Below are positions 1 through 11,299 of a stretch of DNA of 64,000 nt, one piece after another. How positions within the stretch are numbered: position 1 is the stretch's first letter; the number at the start of each line of letters is the position of its first letter. The notes under the pieces were generated by a model that worked only from the letters and a program-made list of their open reading frames with translations, did not search any database and had not been told where the DNA came from. Both the position numbers and the translations under genes were made by a program. Origin of the DNA: Parapristionchus giblindavisi (taxonomy: Eukaryota > Nematoda > Chromadorea > Rhabditida > Diplogasteridae); assembly GCA_943737045.1 (NCBI GenBank), contig CALSFV010000092.1:124001-188000 (forward strand). Reading direction: 5' to 3'.

Positions 1-672
1 GCGTAGCATGGTTGTATAATAGGCCGATGTCACCGCTTGTTTTTCGATCCCATCGAAATAAATTTAACACGGTTTAAATCGTCTTACTCCCGCAAAGAAT
101 TTCATACATTTTCAGTACCCTCGCCGTTTATTTTATATAGTGGGTCAGTTCTCGAAATAGGGTGGGTTGATTCACTAAATTCGCTATTTTCACTTAAAAA
201 TCGACATTTTTTAGCTTCCTTTCGCATCAAGTGGCCTAAAATGGGCCTTATATAGTGGGTCAATCCTCGCATTGCGAGGGTATGGCACATACATTTTTGT
301 TCGACTCACAATTGGAGGAAAAGTATAAACTGACCCGTAATTTCTCTAAAATTGTATAAACTGACCCGAATTCGCTAAAATTGCTTATTTTTAGTCTAAA
401 TTGCAATTTTTCGCTTCAAACCGATGACAAAGCAATTATACGATACATGAGCGTCAATTCTATGATAAAAATTGGTACTAAAACCACGAATTACGTGAAT
501 AAATATTTGAATAAAGAAAATCCGAAAATACCCCCTGGCGAAATATTTGTCAGTTTGCGATGGTGTGGATGGTGTGGCATACTGTAGCGTGCGGATTTAA
601 CAGGAGAAGAATTAAATTGTTGAGTGCACAAGCAGCGGTATACCTACAGTATAATATTTAGTCTACCTACCG

Positions 673-766
673 TACACTCACAGAAAATTCCCCAGCAAAG
701 GACCCCATGGGAATTATTCCCTTATATTTAAGTGAATAATTCCCATGGGGTCCTTAGCTAGGAAAT
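673..766. repeat. Inverted repeat hairpin
   Basis: Two arms centred on about 720 pair, with the core AAGGACCCCATGGGAATTAT against its complement. The pairing extends outward imperfectly for about 15 more bases. It may be a very small TIR element. Confidence 0.6.
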
Positions 767-785
767 TAACTAGGGATAATATTTA

Positions 786-811
786 GAGCGCATACGCTAC
801 CGTATGCGCTC
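786..811. repeat. Perfect 11-bp stem hairpin
   Basis: GAGCGCATACG, a 4-base loop, then the exact complement. It has no T-tract or other context giving it a function. Confidence 0.6.
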
Positions 812-829
812 ATTCTTTGCAGCAGCTAG

Positions 830-1610
830 AGAACGAGCGACGACATTCGTGTGGCTATCGACGATATCCGCAAGATGTTAGGGTGGAATACCCATCAATA
901 CATTACTGATCTTTAATCTTTAATCTTTGTGATAATAGTCTTTATGTGTATTCTGTGCTATTACTTCATTCATTTCCATAATTGTATATTGATATTGTCA
1001 TATTGTATATTGTCTTTCGTTGTATTATTTTTTTCGTCTTGCACTCATGTCGTTATAGTATTGTTTCTTTAGCAGAGAGACCGATTGCATCAGGATAAAC
1101 TGCTCATTTTGATTTTTGGTCTTTGGTCTTTCGGTTTACCTGAAGCGGAGAACTCCGTCGTAGTATCTTTACGTATAAAGATGAAGGTTAGAAATTTTGC
1201 TATGATTACTGTTGAAAATTTCTGATAAGAGTAATGAATCAATGATATTATAAGGCTATGGTAATAGATGAGAACTTATTAAACAATAAATGTTGTTGAT
1301 ATCATTTTGGATATTATTTTGTTGAACAAATAACCTCAATGAGTTTGTCATTAATTTCAATCGATCAATCAATCAATTTATCATTTCAAGCAATAATTGG
1401 TAGATGAGGATGGGACGAAAAGCATCATAGGGTGTATTCCACCAGTTACCAATTGCTCGGGCCAGGTCATCTCTCCATTGTCATTGATTTGTCAATGTAT
1501 ATTTTTCATTGATGGGTTCATGATTATTATTTGCTCTCCGTTTCAGGTTAATTCGATAAGCTCGTCCTTGCAGAGGGTATCGCTGACGACAAGAATAAGG
1601 CCTAGATTAT
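830..1610 (+). other. Exon-like coding stretches of unknown gene inside the 2.87-kb element
   Basis: Several short open blocks look protein-coding rather than random: at 834-882 a frame with DIRVAIDDIRKMLG, at about 1076-1105 QRDRLHQDKLL, at about 1395-1470 VDEDGTKSIIGCIPPVTNCS, and at about 1555-1600 FDKLVLAEGIADDKNK. Some lie after AG and pyrimidine-rich runs like splice acceptors. I do not recognise the gene. The blocks do not join into one frame, so this looks like a captured, decayed gene fragment rather than a working gene. Confidence 0.35.
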
Positions 1611-2247
1611 TGATTGATTACTTCCGACCTAGGGTGTAGTTTCAACAGTTTGTATTTGGTTTTTGCAATTATTATATTCCGACAACACTCCATCCTTTTG
1701 ATCGTGCCCTACCGTAATCCCGACGACAGTAATTGCCTCCTCCACCTCTACAGTTACTTCATATCATAGTATTTCTCAATATTGTTGTAAATATATTGAT
1801 TATACTAATATTCTCTTATTACTTATAATACTCTTATTACTCTTATTACTTATAATTCATTTCATTTCAGGCCAACTCAACAACACACACATCAATGTAA
1901 TCTTGACCTGACTACGGTATCATCATTTATTCGACTACGGTAACTTCAGATAACCTCTATTTTCATTCCTCAGTATTAATTCTGATTAATTTCAGATCCA
2001 CCAACCCACGCACCATTCTACGCACCATCTGCCATATACACTTTTTTCTTCATATTTGTAAATAGATTTATAATGTATAAATATATTGTCGTTAATATCA
2101 ATGATTGCATTATAACACGATTACAACAAATTCGAAATATTAGAGTAGACATTACATCAAGCACATAACTGTCATACGGTAAATACAGTAGTTATCATAA
2201 GTGTATATATCGAAGGAATACTATACATGATATAGTCATAAGAATAT

Positions 2248-2495
2248 TACTGGGGGACTTCCCCACATGGTATCAGATAGAAATTTGACATCAATAATAT
2301 CGATTAGTAAGACTTCGGGTCACATTGAATTACCGTATACCTGCAGTAACGTTTTATGCAAAAAGACCAATTTGCGGTCAGTTCTACCGGTACAACTTAT
2401 GATGATAATTACTGGGGGACTTCCCCACATAGTATCATATAGAAATTTGACATCAAAAATATTGATTACTAGGACTTCGGGTCAGTTGTATGTCT
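2248..2495 (+). repeat. Two direct repeats, about 85 bp each, 160 bp apart
   Basis: The units at 2248-2330 and 2408-2495 share a start with the small palindrome GGGGGACTTCCCC and end with GACTTCGGGTCA. They lie inside the 2.87-kb element and are diverged at several positions. Confidence 0.7.
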
Positions 2496-2620
2496 AAATC
2501 ACGCATTACTTGGCCATTTTTGATGAATGAGAGCATATTCTGACCCCAAATTACTCATAACCCTCCAAATTATTTTATTAAATCAAAAGAACCATAAATA
2601 ATTACGAAATACTGAAATAA

Positions 2621-2679
2621 ACTGACCAACCACATTTGGGTCCAATTGTGAGTCAATTGTGGTTGGTCAGTTTATTACA
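2621..2679. repeat. Hairpin with ACTGACC arms
   Basis: AATAAACTGACCAACCACA pairs with its complement across a loop of about 21 bases. The arms contain the ACTGACC motif that also recurs near the ends of the enclosing element. Confidence 0.65.
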
Positions 2680-3487
2680 GAAATTCGATTAATATGATAT
2701 ATAAATGATTTCTATATTTTCTTTAGCATCCCCTGAACACGTTTAAATTTATAAAAAATTACTAGTCAGAGCAATAACGTCAAAACAAACTTTTATAACG
2801 GAATCACAAATCTGACACATTGACACATACCGTAGTTAACCCTCTCTCGCCACTTCACTACCTCTCTTCGTTTGTCTTTCATTTCCGTTGTCAGTCGTCT
2901 CTCTTTATACTTCTTTATTCTTATTATTTATATATTCATTTCCATTTCCATCATTATAGTGTACATAGGCAACAATATGACTACAACAATTAAATCTTTA
3001 TCAGCAAAATTAATAATAAAACAGTGCTTCCATGGTCGCATCATCTCGCTCGCCTCGCCTTGTATCAGCCGCCGAAATCTGCAAAACTGACCCGTTATTT
3101 ATAGCCTGAGAATTTTATAAACTGACCCGCAACTCACAATGTGGGTGCTCGAAAATGTATGGTATGGCAATGTATGAAAGAATTTGGATGAGTCTATACA
3201 GTTTCAATTTTCATTATCACTGCCCTGCGATTTATCACTGGCCTAGACTTTGTGAGCCTTGATTAACGGAAAACGATGAAATCCAGTAAAAGCTTTGAAA
3301 ATTTTATAATTTGCGCTACAATATTTCGAAAATATTTGTGACTGTTGGTTAGATTACGGTATTTGACTGAAAGTTGTTCACTCTTTAAATTCCAAAAATG
3401 GTCATGCATTTCATGCTTTCAATTCTTTAAACAACATTACTCGATAATAATATTATATTGTATAATAATAATAATAATAATATTGCC

Positions 3488-3650
3488 GCCACTTATCCAC
3501 ATACATCGTTGCATCCTTCATCAAGAAGATGTCTCTCTGTCTGTTGTACGCGCTCTTTGACGTACAAGAAAGAGTCCCTCATGGGCCTGATCAGGAATGG
3601 AATCGAGAGCCATCCTACCGTAACCTTCCTCATCCAGAGAGAGCCTCCCG
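3488..3650 (+). pseudogene. NOC4-like exon A, frameshifted copy
   Basis: Encodes the NOC4/UTP19 stretch beginning HLSTYIVASFIKK up to the splice donor CCCG/GTGAG. A 4-base insertion after the codons for FDVQE breaks the frame. The TTGCAG acceptor seen in other copies is replaced by TGCCGC. Non-functional. Confidence 0.75.
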
Positions 3651-4924
3651 GTGAGAAATCAAGATAATTAATTGATTTAATTTTATTGGTCTTTTACGAT
3701 TTAGTCCATATATTGTTGTTATTTTTGATAATTAGTTACTCAAAAGGGACTAGATTTTTGTTTTATTTTAATCGAACAGGTGAATTGTGTGGGACCTTTG
3801 AGTATTCTGTTGCATCCAGGGCATAAAAGGGAACTTGGCGGACACAAGAATGTTCTAAAATCCGGCGGGACGTCCATTTTAGTTTTTACCTTACTTGTGA
3901 CTAGTACCTGGTGATTCGATGTAGCATGGTGGTGTAATAATGGGTAGCAGGGTTTGCCTCTTTGGTTTCCAGTATTTACCGAATAACAACCCTTTTTTTC
4001 AAAATGTGCAGTATTTGAAACAATGTGGCTCAAAAAACTATGACATTTTGTTGAATCTTTTGTCACAAATGTCTCAATTTTTCGTTTTGACGGTATAGTG
4101 GGATTGGGTTATGGTATAGGAGGATATTGTAGATATTCGCTGGGTTACGGTAGAGGAGGGTACGGTAGGTATGTACTGGATTACGGTAGTAGGCGTTGGC
4201 TTGATCGCGGGTAGGTGAGGAATGTTCACGAGAATTGATTGGTTTCAACCAAGTGAATCGCTGTCAAATATTTTCTAAATATGGTCATTTTAATAACTAG
4301 AGCTAGATTTTTTAACAATACCGCTCATTTTCAGAATTATATAAGAAAATTCAGTGATGACGCCGAAAATGTATGGTTTGAGAGTGAAGAGAACACTGTA
4401 CTCGCCATGCGAATTCGTGTTGTCCATTCGTTATGAATCAACTGTTTCTTTTATTCACTCATTCATATCCATAGTGAGAACGTAGTCTACGGTAGATAAA
4501 TATTATTGATTGAAGTTTTGATGTTATTAGGATATTGATTGATTTTGTGCAAAATATATATCATAGGTCAAAAAGTATGTTGCAAAGTACCAAGGCTAAC
4601 TGCATTTTGAGGATAATTAATCGATTAAGTCAGGATAGTTAATCGATTAAATCGAGATTTTATTGATCTTTTACGATATAGTCCATATATTGTTATTGTT
4701 TTTTTGGATAATGAGTTACTCAAAAGTGTTTTGAATTTTGTTTTTGTTTTTACATTAAAATTTCTTTTTGATAATATTGGCTATTCAGCTCGAAAATCTT
4801 TTTCGATTTTGTTTTTAAAAATTAGATTAAAATCTTTACTACTGCATGAGAATAGTACCTGGTGATTCGGCGTAGTATGGTGGTATAATAGTGTGGTGGC
4901 AGGGTTTGTTTCTTTGATACCCGT

Positions 4925-5127
4925 CATACATTTTTGTTCAACTCACATTTGCAGAACTATAATCTGACCCGTGATTGTGATAAACGGACCCGATTATAAA
5001 CTGGCCCGTAAAATTGGTTAATGTTCTCTTATTTTGGCAAAATATGTGATAAAGTGACCCGTTTTTTATAAGCGCGCCAATTTATAAACTGACCCGTACC
5101 CACAATGTGGGTGCTCGAAAATGTATG
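4925..5127. mobile_element. 203-bp MITE of the CATACATTTT family
   Basis: The ends match those of the 2.87-kb element, with internal ACTGACCCG-like repeats. The 8-bp duplication ATACCCGT lies at 4917-4924 and 5128-5135. The empty site is seen at the corresponding place in L2 (about 34843-34855). Confidence 0.85.
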
Positions 5128-5247
5128 ATACCCGTTATTTACGTAGAACTACTTTTATTGTATTTGGCACATCTGATTTAATGCTGGTATTATGTTGAAT
5201 TCGATAATACTCTACGGTAGATCAATATTATTGATTGTCTTTTTGAG

Positions 5248-5333
5248 GTCCACTGGAGAGAGATCTGTTCGACTAAGATGAGATGGATCTACGAAAGACG
5301 GGCGCACTAGAGAGCAGTCTGTGGGAGATCAAG
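5248..5333 (+). pseudogene. NOC4-like exon B copy with a stop
   Basis: An 86-nt exon with acceptor TTTTGAG and donor AAG/GTATTG. The frame reads through DEMDLRKTGALE and SSLWEIK, but GAC TAA gives a stop near its start. Confidence 0.75.
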
Positions 5334-6555
5334 GTATTGATTTTTATGGATTTGTTTAACTATTGATTGATTTCGTGGGAAATTAGACTTGCCATCACAC
5401 TTTCGGAGATCCATATGGCACATACCGGCTCTTATTTTGTGTTGGGATAGGCTCACCTGGTTGGCTGGACCTGGTGATTTGTCGTAGCATAGGGTTATTA
5501 TAGAGAGGTGACATCGTTCCTTTCCTCAATTTCATTCCACAACGTAGAACTACACTTATCATGTGATTTAGTGCTAATATTGTGTTGACTTTGAGCCATA
5601 TTTTTATTGAGTTATTTAATCGTGAATTTCAATGGATATTTAGCTACGATTTGAGATGTTACTTTCTGTTCAAAAGTTGCGAAAAGAAAAAAAAAGGAGA
5701 AAAATTCCTAGTTTTACTCACTCTTTCGCCTTTTTTATTTATCTTTTCGTAACTTTACATCAAAATTGCATTGCTTTCTGAAACTATTGGGATCTATATC
5801 ATCTATGCTGCGCGAAGATCCATTTCCACTTTAGTTTTGATCTTGACAATAGTGCCTGGTGATTTGGTGTAGCATGGTGGTATAATAGAGGGGTGGCATC
5901 GTTTGCTTCTTCGATCATCTCCTTTATCGGTCTCCATCCCGATCTCTGATTATCTACTGATCTGCTGTTTCTATTGCGAGTACGATGTGCCTATGTTTTG
6001 ATTTGTAGACTAACAAAAAAAAGGGAAGCATATCTTTGACAAGGTAGCAATCAGATGAAAATAGTTTTTATGTACAGTATTTGACTCAATTTGGTAATAA
6101 CAAAGCTCAAAACCTAGCACACTTACGAATCTGTTGGAATAAATGCTTAAATTTTCTTTCGTTTTGACTGAATAGTGGATTGGGTTATGATATAGAAAGG
6201 ATAGATATTCGCTGGTTTACGGTAGAGGAGGGGTACGGTAGGTGTTGGCTGGATTACGGACAGGTGAGGGATGGTCTCGGGTATCGGTTGGTTTCAAGTT
6301 GAAAATAATAAAACATAACTTTGAAAACCAGGAGAATCGCTGTCAAATGTTTGCTAAATATGACCAATTTATCAGCTAAAACTTGATTTATTGTCAGCGC
6401 AATGATGCGTGTTAACGGGGATAATGGATTAGCATGTTTCTACTACACACAATTCCGTTGTGATCTTGAATCGATCGATAATCTTATTTAGTGCTAATAT
6501 TATGTTGACTTCGACAACGGTATGGTATATCAGTATTATTAGTTGTCTTTTTGAG

Positions 6556-6641
6556 GTCCACTGGAGAGTGATCCATTCGACGAAGATGAGATGGATCTAC
6601 GAAAGACGGGAGCACTAGAGAGGAGTCTGTGGGAGATCAAG
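6556..6641 (+). pseudogene. NOC4-like exon B, open copy
   Basis: This 86-nt exon is open. It starts with two bases that complete the glycine codon left by exon A, then encodes PLESDPFDEDEMD ... GALERSLWEIK, and ends at AAG/GTATTG. The (S/D)LWE and DPFD signatures are those of the conserved C-terminal region of NOC4/UTP19, a nucleolar factor for 40S subunit export. It stands among broken copies and is not part of a complete gene here. Confidence 0.75.
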
Positions 6642-6959
6642 GTATTGATTTTTTATGGGTTTTTTAACTATTGATTGATTTCGTGGAAAATGAGACTTTC
6701 CATCACACTTTCGGAGTGAATCTTCACACTCTCTCTCTGCTCTTTTGATTTCAAGGATGCAAGCGGGGGGAGAAGGTAGTCCAACATATTATTGATTGAT
6801 TAGTTTTGATAATATTGTCAGTTCGCGATAGGTACAGTAATCAATGGCAACCGTATTCGATTCATGCTTGCGCTATAACATGAAGATCATAGATAGAACG
6901 TATCTCTTCTTGGTTACTAGTTGTCTCCATACGTGGATAGGGTTGAGGATTGATGTAGG

Positions 6960-7235
6960 CAGTTTGCCGTTTGCCACCCAAAAGAATATTAAAGAGAGAG
7001 GTTACGCTCCCTTTAACTCATAGTCAATACCACTATTTTAGAAAATGTGTTCAATCAAATGCGCAGATTAAACAAAAGTGCCGAGGCATTGTGTCAGTGA
7101 TGGGAATTTTGCAGGGTCCCATACACGTAGCACACTCACCTATTGGTGTTTCTACCTCGTTTCAGTCTCTTTTCCTCTTGTTTCAACCTATTCGTGATTG
7201 TTGAATTGAGCCTGTGAGATGCGCGTTTCACACTT
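6960..7235 (+). repeat. Conserved repeat block of unknown nature
   Basis: Nearly identical in L2 (37459-37734), with a shorter diverged copy at 26500-26720. A 77-codon frame starting at 6971 is unchanged between L1 and L2, but this reflects the recent duplication and is not evidence of coding. The block ends with a motif (GTTTCACACTTGGTATATG) resembling the end of the MITE at 25157-25296. Confidence 0.5.
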
Positions 7236-7292
7236 GGTATATGAGTCAGATACTTGGTCCTACTCTCGTTCTGCTTTTTCACGATAATTATA

Positions 7293-7490
7293 TATTATAT
7301 TATATTTATCGACATGCTCAGCATGAAACAATACAGGTTTAAAAAAGCAGAAACAATGGATAACTGAATACTCTCGGCATAGCTAGATGATTGAAAGAGG
7401 GTAATATTGGACAAGATACTTGAGGAAAGAAAGGATAGAATGGGGTGGAAAAGGGGGGGGGGGGATCTCTCATTGATGGGACCATCCCTC
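7293..7490 (-). mobile_element. LINE 3' end fragment
   Basis: The reverse complement matches the 3' region of the LINE fragment at 29537-30374, including the (TA)-rich tail next to ATTTATCGACATGCTCAGC. It carries a G-tract at about 7450-7462. The matching copies are at 37793-37977 and 52392-52492. Confidence 0.7.
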
Positions 7491-7707
7491 GCATAATATT
7501 CGGAAAGACCTCATACCTTCATAGACAAAAGTGTCTGCAGATCGTAGCAAATAAGTTCTGACGTCTCCTAGTGAATTTTTTTTCGGATTTTTTTGGGATA
7601 TCAAAGAATTACACTTATTTTACTTATCTCTTCCGATTTTGTGATAATATTATGTTGACTTCGACGACGGTCTATGGTATATCAGTATTATTAGTTGTCT
7701 TTTTGAG

Positions 7708-7793
7708 ATCCACTGGAGAGTGATCCATTCAACGAGGATGAGATGGATCTACGAAAGATGAGCGCAATAGTGAGGTGTCTGTGAGAGATCAAG
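7708..7793 (+). pseudogene. NOC4-like exon B copy with a stop
   Basis: 86 nt with both splice signals kept. TGG of the SLWE motif has become TGA. Confidence 0.7.
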
Positions 7794-8660
7794 GTATTGA
7801 TTTTTATAGATTTATTTAATCATGGATTTTGATGAACATTCAGCTTCGATTTGACATCTTACTTTCTGTTAAAAAGTTGCGAAAAGAAAAAAAACAGAGA
7901 AAACTCTTGTTTTACTCACTCTTTCGCCTTTTTATTCTCTTTTCATAACTTTACATTAAAATTGCATTATTTTCTGATTATGATACTATTGGTGATCTGT
8001 ACCGTTTATGCTGCTGGAAAATCCATGTCCACTTTAGTTTTGACCTTTACTAATAGTTGGGAATAGCACCTGGTGATTCGGCGTTGCATGGTGGTATGTA
8101 GTGGGGTGACATCGTTTGTTTCTTTGATATCCATTCTTTACGTAGAACTACACTTATAGTATTTGACAAATCTAATTTACAAGTTAGTGCTAATATGTTG
8201 TTAAATTCGAGAATAGTCTATGGCATATCAATATTGTTGATTGAATTTTTAGGTTATTGAGACATTGATTGATGTTGTGCAAAGTATAGATTCGAGTTGG
8301 CGTTGAACTATTTCATACATGTACCAACAATATAGCTTGAAAATCCATTTACACTTTAATTTTGTTCTATACTACTACTTGGCATTAGTGCCTGTTGATT
8401 CGACGTAGCACAGAGTTATTATAGAGAGGATGCATCGTCTCGTTCCTCAATTTCTGATCATTCTGAATAAGTTGTCTTGAATTTGAGAGAATTTTGTATC
8501 TGATCAAGGTTATTCAGTGATTTTTTTAGGATTTACATAATCATTGATTTCATGGAAAGTCGATTTTAAATCTTATTTTTTGTTGTTCAAAAGTAGGGGA
8601 ACGAGTATTCGAACGAATAGAACGAATAGAAATAGGAACGAAAAAATGGAAGGAATATTT

Positions 8661-8950
8661 GTAGACGCTCATCGTCTGGGGGAATGATGTGTGCCCGTCA
8701 TAGGTGGGCGGGCATTGCCGCTGGAAATGAAAATCAGGGGTCGGACGCAAAAATCGGGGGGGGGGGGTGTCGGAAGCAAAAAAATGGAGCATTTATACGT
8801 CATTTTGAGTGATTTTTTTTGGAAATTCGGGGGGTCGGGTGCCAAAAAAACGGGGGTGTATTGCCGCTAGCGGCAGTGGTGCCCACGTATGGCGCCCGTA
8901 GTGCTGCTAGCGTCTCGAGAACTTGATCCTGATCTCTAACTGTAAGTGCG
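8661..8950 (+). pseudogene. Exon C-like copy broken by a MITE
   Basis: The block starts like the other exon C copies (CGCTCATCGTCTGG) and resumes after the MITE at 8699-8891 with GATCCTGATCTCT. It is decayed and without an open frame. Confidence 0.5.
8699..8891. mobile_element. hAT-like MITE, CATACGTGGGC family
   Basis: The ends are CATAGGTGGGCGGGC and GCCCACGTATG, with a subterminal GCCGCTAGCGGCA palindrome. The flanks are GTGCCCGT and GCGCCCGT, an 8-bp duplication with one mismatch. It sits inside an exon C copy. Confidence 0.8.
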
Positions 8951-8976
8951 AGGTATCTAATTTTTGATTTGAGAGA

Positions 8977-9339
8977 TGTTATGTATTGATGTCGGCCCCG
9001 ATGTCGTGTAGTGTAGTGTGAGTGCACAAGGGTTTACTACTTAGGCTTTATTAGCAGACTAGGGTAATTACAGAATAATACAAGACTAGAGAAGGGCACA
9101 TCTCGTGCGCGAGGATCAAGGGAGAACTGATCTAGACTGATTGGGAATCTAGACATAAGAGTGGGCGGGGCCAGACACGAGAGAGCATTAGAGATAAAGG
9201 TAGAGTGGCGAGAGAGTGTGCGGATCAGAGAGACTGTAGTCTGATCGCGCACGTGCACGTATTTACATGATGACATATTCTAATCAATATGCATAGGAAA
9301 TAGAGATGATCAATGTACATAGGGAATGGGGTATCTACA
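8977..9339 (-). repeat. LTR (3' in element sense)
   Basis: 363 bp, starting TGTAGATACC and ending ACATAACA when read on the minus strand. It matches 11300-11662 without a difference by eye. Confidence 0.92.
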
Positions 9340-9358
9340 CAACACCTCCCCTCTAAGA
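9340..9358 (-). other. Polypurine tract
   Basis: On the minus strand AGAGGGGAGG lies directly before the 3' LTR. This is the expected place of the plus-strand primer. Confidence 0.7.
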
Positions 9359-9489
9359 TGGGACATCTTATAAAACATGAATGGCAGAACGAGAAAAAAA
9401 AATGAGCGAAACAAAGGGACCACTCAGTGGTACTTCTTCTTCATCTTATCAACATGACTGTTCTTCAAAGTTGCTCTCGTTCGCGTTGA

Positions 9490-9735
9490 TCATCTCAGGT
9501 GCGATTGACGTTGCTGTTGCATCGTAGATCTCGTCAGGCTTGCCCTGGATGCTGGTGAGTGCGTCGATGATACGGTAGATGAGCGTGGCGGCGATACTGT
9601 AGTTGGTGCAGCTGCCGTCGGAACTGTCGCCATGACATCCTCATCCATGATGACCACATCATCATCGTTCACTATCTCAGGCACACCGAATGTGTCGATC
9701 AAGATATTCATAGATGTCTGTTCACTGTGAATCAT
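9490..9735 (-). other. Open frame near 3' end of LTR element, unidentified
   Basis: An 81-codon frame. It is acidic first (IVNDDDVVIMDEDVM), then rich in Ser, Thr, Ala and Pro. It could be the tail of a pol protein or of a gag-like protein, but no motif settles it. Confidence 0.3.
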
Positions 9736-9902
9736 TCATTCTCAATTGTTTCACATGTACTCTTTACGTTCGTAGATTCATATAGATCTCGAACATCATT
9801 GAACCTTTCCTTTTCAGCAAGGTCGCCATGACCCATTTCCACTGATCAGGACCAGAGTACTTCTAGGAGTAGACAACATATCCTCTGCAGGATTTCCTTC
9901 CT

Positions 9903-10380
9903 ATGATATCACGATTTATGATCGACCTGATTGGCCATTTACTTTATGACCTTGAAGACTTCTTCAGTCTTCATACATGCTGCATGACTATCTTCTGTAG
10001 CCTTGACAAGCATATCATCGATCATCCTTACATGATCGGTCGATGGTCAGCTTCACTGTGACCTTGAAGACCTCTTGGAGCGTCTTCCATTATGGTGCAT
10101 GACTCTTCCGTAGCCTCGGCACGCATATCATCGATCATCCTTACATGATCGGTATCATCGGTCATCTAACTCGTGACCTGTGAGACTTACATAGTCTTCA
10201 TACGTGCTGCTTGACTCATCCGTAGTCTCGGCGCACACTATCAATCATCCTTACATGATCGACATCATTGGTCATCTAACTCGTGACCGTGAAGACCTCT
10301 TGGAGCGTCTTCGCATATGCTGTTTCACTACCATGCGTAGTTTCAGCGAGCATTTCATTGATATTCGGTCTGGAGCTGTC
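9903..10380 (+). repeat. Four tandem repeats of about 115-120 bp
   Basis: Each unit has a GATCATCCTTACATGATCG palindrome-like start, a GTGACC...GAAGAC middle and a ...GTAGCCT...GCATATCAT end. Units start near 9903, 10019, 10133 and 10246. They lie in the internal region of the LTR element. Confidence 0.75.
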
Positions 10381-10551
10381 GGCGCAGACTATTATGCAGT
10401 TCGCCGTTGAACAATCGAGCAATCCGATTTGCTTCCACACCTCATCTGACGTGAGTGAGATGCTAGCTCCCTTATCGATTTGTAATCGATTTCCTGTGTA
10501 CACGCACATTGACACTGTAGTGTTGGTGTCACCTTTATCGACACGCATCAT
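10276..10551 (-). pseudogene. Retroelement aspartic-protease-like remnant
   Basis: The frame contains IDKGASISL followed by WKQIG. It resembles the active-site region of retroelement proteases, where Asp-Ser/Thr-Gly is followed by Ala and a hydrophobic stretch. Here the middle residue is Lys, which should abolish catalysis. Just upstream on the minus strand is a cysteine-containing stretch (SKCGKNVEVC) that could be a nucleocapsid knuckle remnant. The rest of pol is absent. Confidence 0.5.
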
Positions 10552-11018
10552 TTTGATCTAATTCAGATCACCACTACTATCCATACACACCTCAACATTC
10601 TTGCCACATTTGCTGTAGGTTGTATCCTTGTGTCTACCTCGACCGATATCCGAGTCTCTCCTCTTAATGAGTCAGCCGTACTGCTGCTCAAACTCTCAAC
10701 TACCATCTGTAGTAGAGCTATCCTCTCATTCATTGAATGAATGACCTCCTTCTGTGATGTAATCAGCTCCTTGAGCTTTCGTACTGTCTTATAGCCATTG
10801 TACTGATTGTATTTCGAATGATGACGAAATCACAATGTCAATCGATTGGTGAGTTACTAAGTCTCTTTCAGACTGATTTCACTCCACCATCCCTGCATCA
10901 CTATCTGTCACTGTCTTGGTCAATTTCACCAGATGATGAAATTACTCGATCAACTTTCCACCGCAAGGATGCAACCACCAAATCAAAATTTGGGCAGAGC
11001 CTTCGGCGTACTTCGATC

Positions 11019-11175
11019 AGACACGTGCCACACCTAGTAGCTAGCCACACACAGTAGCAGTGATCAGTCCTAGCCACACACAGTAGCCTGATCAATCAAT
11101 TTGCCACACCTAGTAGCTATCAGCCTCTGCCACACCTAGTAGCGCTGATCACACGATTTGCCACACCATAGTAGC
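11019..11175 (-). repeat. Leader repeat array of the LTR element
   Basis: Six imperfect copies of a 15-base motif, GCTACTAGGTGTGGC on the minus strand (some read GCTACTGTGTGTGGC), spaced about 25-40 bp apart. They lie roughly 110-270 bases downstream of the primer-binding site, in the 5' leader. Confidence 0.75.
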
Positions 11176-11283
11176 ACTCACAATAGTTACCACTAGCAAG
11201 CTAGCAGCATACACTTCACAACGAGACAAAGCAAAAGGAAAATAGTTCGTATACCTTAGACGGAGATATTGTTGTCCTCGGTA

Positions 11284-11298
11284 GATCCTGGTCGCCAG
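11284..11298 (-). other. Primer-binding site
   Basis: On the minus strand the 5' LTR is followed, after 1-2 bases, by TGGCGACCAGGATC. TGGCGACC fits pairing with a tRNA 3' end. This sets the element's direction as minus. Confidence 0.75.
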
Positions 11299-11299
11299 T

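Larger units (their letters stand above)
288..3161. mobile_element. 2.87-kb TIR element nested in a MITE
   Basis: The ends are a perfect 10-bp inverted repeat, CATACATTTT and AAAATGTATG, flanked by the direct repeat GTATGGCA (280-287 and 3162-3169). Just inside both ends are copies of AACTGACCCG in the same orientation, which look like subterminal transposase-binding repeats. The 203-bp element at 4925-5127 shares the same ends and is a short relative. No transposase reading frame is visible, but there are exon-like coding stretches inside (about 830-1610). It is probably a non-autonomous element that took up host DNA. Confidence 0.75.
103..3176. mobile_element. Mutator-like MITE, split by a nested element
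   Basis: The outer MITE runs 103-287 and 3162-3176 and is interrupted by the element at 288-3161. Its termini are CATACATTTT and ATGTATG. The 9-bp target duplication AAAGAATTT lies at 94-102 and 3177-3185. Uninterrupted copies of the same family sit at 32001-32196 and 60725-60919 with the same 9-bp duplication, because they are copies of the same insertion. A 9-bp duplication is typical of the Mutator superfamily; that assignment is inference. Confidence 0.85.
1..7490 (+). repeat. Segmental duplication copy L1
   Basis: This block is colinear with 31898-37977 (L2), and its first third also with 60618-62340 (L3). The same order of NOC4-like exon remnants, MITEs and a LINE 3' end is seen in L1 and L2. 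L1 carries two insertions that L2 lacks (288-3161 and 4925-5127). L2 carries insertions that L1 lacks (33641, 34565, 35565, 37044). The similarity stops at about 7490, inside a LINE 3' fragment. The copy begins before the window. Confidence 0.9.

Noticed and set aside
4080..4215. Gly/Tyr-rich protein (GYGRGGYGRY) as a real low-complexity domain
   Set aside because: The frame results from repeated TACGGTA words and is not preserved in the other copies of the block.
6971..7204. 77-codon frame identical in two places (also 37470-37703)
   Set aside because: Identity is explained by the recent L1/L2 duplication; no homology or splice context, so not called a gene.
9037..9276. 79-codon frame repeated exactly at 11360-11599
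   Set aside because: It lies inside the LTR, and the repeat is just the two LTRs.
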